From positions 1-6,825 of the forward strand of contig CAJXSA010000215.1 in NCBI GenBank assembly GCA_913060595.1: DNA of 6,825 nucleotides, read 5' to 3'. The notes beneath the pieces were generated by a model, which saw only the letters and a program-made list of their open reading frames with translations, searched no databases and was not told the origin of the DNA. This stretch comes from an uncultured Ignavibacteria bacterium (GTDB lineage: Bacteria > Bacteroidota > Ignavibacteria > SZUA-365). Position numbers and translations under genes: made by a program. Of this stretch, positions 1-4,749 are shown one piece after another (position 1 is the first letter of the stretch; every line of letters starts with the position of its first letter).

Positions 1-906
1 GTCATGCACGTATCCGACGCTGGCGCGGGCATTCAGATCGGATTCGCCGCGGTAATACCAGGCGGCGGAAACCGTGAAACCCTCGCGCTCGAAGTAATCG
101 AGGAAATCTTCACGCGCAACGATGGACGTCAGCGTGTTCTCGTCGCGATCGAAGCTCCACTGGTCCTTCGAGTCGGTGAAGCTGTAGCCTTTCGCACCGA
201 TTTCTATGATCTGGCCGTCGAGATAGATCGGGACGTACAGCCCGAGACTGTATCGCCATGTGTGGTTGGCAAAGCCGTATCCGAGGGATGCGGTACTCAC
301 CAGCCAGGGCTGACTGTGCCAGTAGAGACGTTTCGGCTGCGCGATCCCGATGTACAGCCCCTCCACGCGATTATAACGCAGGAAGCTTTCGTGCAGACGC
401 GAGGTCATCGGGAACAGCCAGGGGAAATTTCCCGGGTACTTCTTGAAGAAATTTTCTTCGAGGTCGTACTGCTCATCGCTGTCGTCGTCGTTCTGCCACC
501 AGGACCATTCGTCGTCACCGTCTTCCCAGCTGCTGTCGTCCTCCCAGACGTCATCGTCTTCCCATTCCTCCCAGTTCTCATCGTCTTTCCAGGCGTCGTC
601 GCCGGGAGCCACGCCGACACTTCGCTCGAGCGCCTGAAGACGCGTCTCCACGTCCGCGATGCGTCGTTCGATATCGGCGATGCCGTCGTCACGTTCCTGG
701 CTGTCGGTGGTATTCTTCAACCGCGTCAGCTCCGCCTTCAACCGGTCGAGCTCCTGCGTGAGGCGTTTCTGCTCGAGCTGTATTTCCTCCACGGCACGGA
801 GACTGTCCTCTGCTGCCGGATCAACCTGCGCACGCAATAGCTGCGGGAAAACCGGAAGCAGCAGCAGGAGGAGCAGGACGCAAGATTTCGGGAACTGTCG
901 TTTCAT
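1..906 (-). CDS. Outer-membrane beta-barrel protein with coiled coil and acidic Trp-rich stretch (C-terminus outside window)
   Basis: The frame is open for 302 codons from the ATG at 906 to the window edge, so the C-terminus is missing. Residues 1-26 are a signal peptide with a run of leucines, and the predicted cut leaves Gln27 first. Residues about 36-97 form a charged, heptad-like coiled coil in two segments broken near 66-74. Residues 103-145 are an extreme acidic linker (24 Asp/Glu and 8 Trp in 43 residues, one Lys). From about 150 the protein is aromatic and strand-like. It includes FLRYNRVEGLYIG (175-187) and later an ENTL...REDFLDYFEREG segment, which I associate with outer-membrane barrel domains of the FCB group (DUF5686-like or similar). 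It probably sits in the outer membrane with the coiled coil in the periplasm. Substrate and role are unknown. The start is supported by the signal peptide directly after it; I see no Shine-Dalgarno sequence. It may be the last gene of an operon with the two secreted proteins upstream. Reading frame is certain, barrel assignment fairly good, exact family unsure. Confidence 0.82.
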   Translation of the reverse strand, partial: MKRQFPKSCVLLLLLLLPVFPQLLRAQVDPAAEDSLRAVEEIQLEQKRLTQELDRLKAELTRLKNTTDSQERDDGIADIERRIADVETRLQALERSVGVAPGDDAWKDDENWEEWEDDDVWEDDSSWEDGDDEWSWWQNDDDSDEQYDLEENFFKKYPGNFPWLFPMTSRLHESFLRYNRVEGLYIGIAQPKRLYWHSQPWLVSTASLGYGFANHTWRYSLGLYVPIYLDGQIIEIGAKGYSFTDSKDQWSFDRDENTLTSIVAREDFLDYFEREGFTVSAAWYYRGESDLNARASVGYVHD

Positions 907-986
907 CGTTCACACCAATGCTGATGATTGTTTGACTCTCAGTCGTATACGCAGCAGTGCGCGAAATGTTCTGCGAAAAAGGCTCG
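907..986 (-). other. 80-base intergenic gap between unknown secreted protein and barrel gene
   Basis: No open frame, strong promoter or terminator stands out. A CGCAG/CTGCG stem with a 16-base loop can be drawn near 949-974, but no T run follows it in the direction of transcription, so read-through into the barrel gene is possible. A GTATAC sequence at 944-949 is the only AT-rich core that could act as a -10. Confidence 0.3.
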
Positions 987-1799
987 TCAGGGCGAGACGA
1001 GTTCCACCTTCACACTTTGATTTCCGGTGATCGCGACACGCATGTTGTTCGAGGTTACCAGCAGGGTCTGGTCGGTGTTGATGTCCGCCTCGATTTTGAC
1101 GAGAATGCGTTCGTCAGGGGAGTAGAACACCTTGGTCGTTCCCTCGCGGGTTCCGCTGACCATGATTTCCTGATCGCCCATGACCTGCTTCCCTTCGATG
1201 TCCGCTTCAGAGGTGATGTGAATCTCTAGACAGTTGTGCCCGTTGATTTCCTTTTCACCCTTCACCGTGTAGGTCCGCTCGGTTTCTGTGATGATTTCCG
1301 TTTCGCCGTCACCGGCCGTGTCGATTTCCGTGCTTTCCCACTCGTTGCCCACGGTGAGTTCGCTGGCGTCGAAGGAGGGGAAAATGTTGGTGCTGGCCAT
1401 GACGATGCCGCGCGTCTCCGGTTCGAGATCCATCACGCTGCTGTCGACGTCCACGATGTCACCCTTGGCATCGAGTTCGAAGATGACGGACTTTCCTGCC
1501 GCGTCGGGGCCGAGCGTCTGTGTCTCCTGCGGTCCCTCGATGATGGCGAGGGCGTTGTCAACCAGCATCTTCATTTTCTGATGTCCGGCGTCCAGCTTCT
1601 CTTCCACGGTCAGCACGGTGCTGATGGTGATCTCACGGTTGCTGGTGCGGGACTGTCCCTGCACTTCCTGAATCTGCAGGCCGGTCTGTTCGATGAGGTA
1701 CTTGTACTCTGTGCCCTTTTCGTAGCCGTAAAGCGCGTCCTGCGCCTGTGCGGGCAGTGCGAGGACGAGAAGTGCGAAAAGGAAAATGAGATTGCGCAT
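987..1799 (-). CDS. Secreted protein of unknown function, paralogue of the gene upstream
   Basis: A complete 270-residue protein. Residues 1-19 are a signal peptide ending in AQA, leaving Gln20-Asp21 at the mature N-terminus. The rest is soluble and acidic, with alternating hydrophobic and polar residues typical of beta-sheet, and has no membrane segment or lipobox. I recognise no catalytic motif. It resembles the preceding gene product: an aromatic segment near the mature N-terminus (YEKGTEYKY), VGNEW at 150-154, a YTVKGE segment at 177-182 followed by a Cys at 190, and a similar C-terminal strand ending in VELVSP. The start is well supported: on the minus strand GGAG lies six bases before the ATG. 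Only 18 bases separate it from the upstream gene, so co-transcription is very likely. It could belong to a periplasmic domain-of-unknown-function family such as DUF6263, but that is only a suggestion. Real gene: sure. Function: unknown. Confidence 0.9.
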   Translation of the reverse strand: MRNLIFLFALLVLALPAQAQDALYGYEKGTEYKYLIEQTGLQIQEVQGQSRTSNREITISTVLTVEEKLDAGHQKMKMLVDNALAIIEGPQETQTLGPDAAGKSVIFELDAKGDIVDVDSSVMDLEPETRGIVMASTNIFPSFDASELTVGNEWESTEIDTAGDGETEIITETERTYTVKGEKEINGHNCLEIHITSEADIEGKQVMGDQEIMVSGTREGTTKVFYSPDERILVKIEADINTDQTLLVTSNNMRVAITGNQSVKVELVSP

Positions 1800-1805
1800 G
1801 AATTA

Positions 1806-1809
1806 CTCC
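1806..1809 (-). promoter_or_regulatory. Shine-Dalgarno site (GGAG) deciding the start at 1799
   Basis: Read on the minus strand, GGAG is followed by six bases and then ATG. It is the only clear Shine-Dalgarno sequence before any of the five genes. It lies in the 18-base gap after the TAA of the upstream gene, which fits re-initiation inside an operon. Confidence 0.6.
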
Positions 1810-1817
1810 GGGTATCG

Positions 1818-2699
1818 TTAGTGAGAAATGAGCTCCAGGACGGTATGCGTGCTGATCGAAGAGGGAATGACGCTCGACTGCGCGCCGAAAAGCGCTCGCG
1901 TCGCTTCCTTATCCGAATACGCGTCGACACGGCGCGGCAGTCCGCTCTCGATTTCTACGAGCATCTCTCCGCTGCTTCGTGTCTGTTCTTCGGTGTATTC
2001 CTCGAGATTGCCGTACAGCACTTTTTCTTCCATGCCTGCCAATCCCTTCCAGGTCAGGCGGATGCACGCGATGTCTTCCACGGTTTCCAGTCCGGCCACT
2101 TCATACTCGGTGCTGCTCTGAAGGTACCGTATGCCGTTGCCGGTGCCGTACTGCGGGTGTGACTTCGTGGGACGAAGGGTGTCCGCATGCTTCTCTGTCC
2201 AGCGTGACCCCACTTCCAGTGAACGGTCAGGCAGGACGGGAAGGATGACGGCCCGCGGGGTGAACATGGCATCGCTTGCAGAGGGACCGAGCACGCGACG
2301 GGTTTCCAGCGGGACGAGCGCTGTGCTCTCGAGCGTTACGCCTGTGAGGGACTGGCGGACACGCACCGGCTTGCCTGTCAGAATGTTCTGCACGACGAGA
2401 TTCTGCCTCTGAATGCGCGGATCTGCCGTGCTTTCTTCCACGATGGCGGTGTCCTGCGTGCTGACATAGGTAATGCCGTCGTCGTCAACGGTTTCAACCG
2501 CTGTGGTAATGTACCGGGTCGTTTTCCTGTTGATTTCCATGGTGCGTCCGTCGTTGCTCTGCGCCATGGCCGTCGTTTCCTCCAGCTGCTTGAACGTGTA
2601 GCTGCCGGGAGCGGGATCGTAGCGCAGAAGATAGTCCTGGGAAAAGGCACTCTGCGCCAGCATGGCAGCGGCAAAGAGGATAAAAACGAGTCTTTTCAT
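1818..2699 (-). CDS. Secreted protein of unknown function, first of a tandem paralogous pair
   Basis: A 293-residue protein ending in TAA. I place the start at 2699 rather than at an in-frame ATG 38 codons earlier, because MKRLVFILFAAAMLAQSAFS is a textbook signal peptide with a predicted cut before Gln21, and the longer N-terminus is not signal-like. The mature part has no membrane helix, lipobox or recognisable active site and looks beta-rich. It shares the layout of the next gene: an aromatic segment PGSYTFKQ near the N-terminus, VGSRW at 163-167, YEVAGLE at 199-205 with a following Cys212, a strand-loop region with SGLPRRVDAYS, and a C-terminal hydrophobic strand. Identity is low, so the duplication is old or the two share only a fold. 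It opens a probable operon with the next gene and perhaps the barrel protein. No Shine-Dalgarno sequence is visible. A lipid- or surface-related periplasmic role would be a guess. Confidence 0.88.
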   Translation of the reverse strand: MKRLVFILFAAAMLAQSAFSQDYLLRYDPAPGSYTFKQLEETTAMAQSNDGRTMEINRKTTRYITTAVETVDDDGITYVSTQDTAIVEESTADPRIQRQNLVVQNILTGKPVRVRQSLTGVTLESTALVPLETRRVLGPSASDAMFTPRAVILPVLPDRSLEVGSRWTEKHADTLRPTKSHPQYGTGNGIRYLQSSTEYEVAGLETVEDIACIRLTWKGLAGMEEKVLYGNLEEYTEEQTRSSGEMLVEIESGLPRRVDAYSDKEATRALFGAQSSVIPSSISTHTVLELISH

Positions 2700-2737
2700 T
2701 CTGACAGATGTGTTGTACGGGTGAAAAACTGCGAAAC

Positions 2738-2755
2738 ACGAAAGATACGAAAGAT
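2738..2755. repeat. Two tandem copies of a 9-base unit upstream of the unknown secreted gene
   Basis: ACGAAAGAT occurs twice head to tail. On the minus strand, the direction of the downstream gene, it reads as TATCTTTCG repeats, 39 to 57 bases before the ATG at 2699. A looser third copy (TGTTTCGC) follows. The unit partly resembles the TAnnTTTG promoter element of Bacteroides, so it may belong to the promoter of the 2699 gene. The rest of the 150-base gap (2700-2849) shows no gene and no convincing terminator. Confidence 0.45.
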
Positions 2756-2849
2756 AGGCGTGCAAATGATACCCCGGAGCAGGGGAATTGCCCCGGGACA
2801 TGCTATGGTACACCGCGCAGCGGCCGTTTGTTTCATCGCCGTGGTAAAA

Positions 2850-4580
2850 TCAGTTTGCCGCAGCCCGGTATTCCGCGACTCCGCCGACATAGGTGGCGAG
2901 AACGCGTGTTTCAAGGAAGCGCTCACGCGGCACGCTCAGGATATCCTGGCTGAGCACGGTGAAATCTGCCCATTTGCCGGCTTCCAGAGATCCCATGCTC
3001 TCCTGCAGTCCGGCAGCGGCGGCGGCCCATGTCGTGAATGCGCGAACGGCTTCGACGCGCGACATGCGTTCGTCGGCGTACCATCCGTTTTCCCAGCGCG
3101 AATTTCGAACGGGCTCGGCCGTGTCGATCGTGAACGCATCTGCAATGTCCTCCGGGGAGGAGGGACGTCCATCGGCATCCATGCGGAATGCAGCCGCGTA
3201 TATCCCCGCAAGGGGATCAGGACGTTCGACCGGAAAATCGCTTCCGCCCGGAACAATGCTGCCGCCTTCAATCAGAGATCGCCAGGCATAGGCGCCGCGC
3301 ATCCGATCGGCGCCGAGACGGATTTCCGCCCAGTACATATCGCTCGTGCAGTGTGTCGGCTGCATGGAAGGCAGGACGCCCAGCGCGGCGAAACGCGGGA
3401 TGTCGGCGGGATCGATCACCTGTGCGTGCTCAACGCGCAGGGGATAATCAGCCTCTGGCACCGTGGCGAGCGCACGTTCGTATGCGTCGAGCACCGTGCG
3501 CACGGCGGCATCACCGATGGCATGCACGCAGACCTGCAGACCCGCCTGAAGCGCTCGTTCCGCCTCGTACGCGATCGTGTCTTCCGCGATGATGGGAATG
3601 CCGCTGTTGCCGGGATCGTCGTGGTACGGGGAGAGCAGCCAGGCGCCGCGGGATCCGAGCGCCCCATCTGCGTACAACTTGAGGCCGGCGACGGTAAGCT
3701 GTTGTTTGCCAACCGAGTAGCGCCCTTTCTTCAAGTGCGCTTCCCATGTGTCGCCTCGGCCGTCGACATACCCTGCGATGCGAAAGGGGAAGAGTCCCTC
3801 CTCGATGAGGCCCTGCAGTGCCGCGATGTCTTCACTGTCGAGCCCCATGTCATGCATGCCTGTCATGCCGGTTGCGAGGCAGCGGGCGACTGCGGCGCGG
3901 TAGGCGTCGCGGCGCTCAGCGTCTCCCGGCTGCGGGATATGGCTGCGCACGAGCTCCATGGCGTTGTCGAGCAGAATGCCCGTGGGCTGGCCGGACGCGT
4001 CGCGGAGGATGCGGCCCCCCTCCGGATCCGGGGTCTCCCGTGTGATGCCGCAGATCTCCAGTGCGCGGGAGTTCACCCAGCCGGCATGACCGTCGACGCG
4101 GCTGAAAAAGACGGGATGCTCCGTGGTAACGGCATCCAGGTCTTCCTTGTTAGGGAATTGCTGCTCGGCCCAGTCGTTCTGATCCCATCCCCGGCCCCGA
4201 ATCCAATCCGCGCCGTCATGATCGCGGAGATGCGCACGCAGCATGGATTGAACGGCCGCGACGGACTCCGTACCGAGGAGCTGCATGGTCACCGTTTCCT
4301 CGCCGAGGCCATACAGATGGGCGTGCGCGTCGATAAAGCCCGGGAATACCATCGCACCGCCGAGATCCACATGTGCGGCTGCGTGCCACGCGCTTTCCAG
4401 GTCCTCGCGCGTGCCGAGCGCGACGATTTTTCCGTCGCGCACGGCCATTGCCTCGGTGACGGTCAGGTCGCCGTCCATGGTGTGGAAGCGTGCGTTGTGA
4501 AAAATGATGTCGCATTCCTGCTGTGTGGAACAGGCTGTCATAGCAATACCCAGTGCGAGAAGAGTGATGAAGATGCGCAT
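2850..4580 (-). CDS. YtcJ-like metal-dependent amidohydrolase, predicted lipoprotein
   Basis: A 576-residue enzyme of the amidohydrolase superfamily, Amidohydro_3/YtcJ branch, which includes N-substituted formamide deformylase. Members hydrolyse C-N bonds in amides or related compounds; the substrate here cannot be told. Visible family motifs: PGFIDAHAHL with metal-binding His86 and His88; SRVDGHAGWVNS with His165; KLYADGALGSRGAW with Lys301, the likely carboxylated metal-bridging lysine; HAIGDAAV with His353; VEHAQ with His385; GGSDFPVE with Asp448, the usual catalytic Asp; and the C-terminal GSLEAGKWADFTVL that closes the small beta domain. Length fits the family. I start at 4580, not at an in-frame ATG 38 codons earlier, because MRIFITLLALGIAMTAC is a lipoprotein signal with Cys17 (MTA before Cys, a slightly unusual -3 Met). 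The enzyme is thus probably membrane-anchored and faces the periplasm. It is transcribed away from the metallopeptidase gene. No Shine-Dalgarno sequence is seen. All key residues are present, so it should be active. Confidence 0.95.
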   Translation of the reverse strand: MRIFITLLALGIAMTACSTQQECDIIFHNARFHTMDGDLTVTEAMAVRDGKIVALGTREDLESAWHAAAHVDLGGAMVFPGFIDAHAHLYGLGEETVTMQLLGTESVAAVQSMLRAHLRDHDGADWIRGRGWDQNDWAEQQFPNKEDLDAVTTEHPVFFSRVDGHAGWVNSRALEICGITRETPDPEGGRILRDASGQPTGILLDNAMELVRSHIPQPGDAERRDAYRAAVARCLATGMTGMHDMGLDSEDIAALQGLIEEGLFPFRIAGYVDGRGDTWEAHLKKGRYSVGKQQLTVAGLKLYADGALGSRGAWLLSPYHDDPGNSGIPIIAEDTIAYEAERALQAGLQVCVHAIGDAAVRTVLDAYERALATVPEADYPLRVEHAQVIDPADIPRFAALGVLPSMQPTHCTSDMYWAEIRLGADRMRGAYAWRSLIEGGSIVPGGSDFPVERPDPLAGIYAAAFRMDADGRPSSPEDIADAFTIDTAEPVRNSRWENGWYADERMSRVEAVRAFTTWAAAAAGLQESMGSLEAGKWADFTVLSQDILSVPRERFLETRVLATYVGGVAEYRAAAN

Positions 4581-4605
4581 GCGAATGCAGTAAGTGGTTT
4601 GGAAA

Positions 4606-4634
4606 AGTAACGCAATATACGAAAACGGTGTCAA
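4606..4634 (-). promoter_or_regulatory. Weak candidate promoter for the amidohydrolase gene
   Basis: On the minus strand a perfect TTGACA lies at 4634-4629, 17 bases before GTTACT (4611-4606), which matches only three of six -10 positions. The same stretch can be read as the Bacteroides type: TTTG at 4635-4632, then TACTTTTC about 22 bases later. A rival is the TATAAT at 4701-4696 on this strand, which lacks a good -35. The leader would be about 20 bases from this site. Confidence 0.25.
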
Positions 4635-4671
4635 AGGGATGGGCGTCCCTCGTCCACGCACTGAAATTGGC

Positions 4672-4700
4672 TTGACTGGCCCCGATTCCGGCACTATTAT
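4672..4700 (+). promoter_or_regulatory. Sigma-70-type promoter for the metallopeptidase gene
   Basis: TTGACT at 4672-4677 and TATTAT at 4695-4700 are separated by exactly 17 bases, each one base away from the E. coli consensus. The expected start site is near 4707, giving a leader of roughly 43 bases before the ATG at 4750. The position in a divergent intergenic region and the spacing make this a good candidate. The form is the classical sigma-70 one rather than the TTTG/TAnnTTTG type described for Bacteroides, which matters for which lineage this is. No clear Shine-Dalgarno sequence precedes the start codon. Confidence 0.65.
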
Positions 4701-4708
4701 AGTCCGGA
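4687..4708. promoter_or_regulatory. Inverted repeat over the -10 box, candidate operator
   Basis: TCCGG, a single unpaired C, then ACTAT form the left arm (4687-4697). ATAGTCCGGA forms the right arm (4699-4708). T4698 is the centre. Ten base pairs match with one bulged base, and the dyad covers the whole -10 box and the predicted start site. Such a site would suit a dimeric repressor, though the bulge makes the half-sites unequal by one base. As RNA it could fold only in part, since it spans the start site. No regulator gene lies in the window. Confidence 0.4.
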
Positions 4709-4749
4709 GAAAACAACAGATACGCTTTCAATATTTACCGGCAGTTTCC

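Noticed and set aside
4..840. 278-codon plus-strand open frame with hydrophobic Val/Phe/Pro runs that look like membrane segments
   Set aside because: It is the in-register complement of the barrel gene. The hydrophobic runs are the reverse reading of the Asp/Glu/Trp stretch, and the minus frame has a signal peptide and barrel motifs.
1236..2162. 308-codon plus-strand open frame
   Set aside because: It runs antisense across the ends of both unknown secreted genes and the gap between them, in their codon register. The minus-strand frames have signal peptides and, for one, a Shine-Dalgarno site.
2773..2797. CCCGG/CCGGG hairpin after the amidohydrolase, possible terminator
   Set aside because: The stem is five base pairs with a 15-base loop and no T run follows on the minus strand. 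It may be chance in a GC-rich stretch.
2721..4610. 629-codon open frame on the plus strand opposite the amidohydrolase
   Set aside because: It is in exact codon register with the amidohydrolase frame and stays open because that gene avoids TTA, CTA and TCA codons. The translation shows no family motif, while the minus strand shows every amidohydrolase motif.
4581..4694. 38-codon N-terminal extension of the amidohydrolase
   Set aside because: The extension would bury the lipoprotein signal and has no signal-like features; the ATG at 4580 is the sensible start. The same reasoning rejects an extension of the 2699 gene to 2813.
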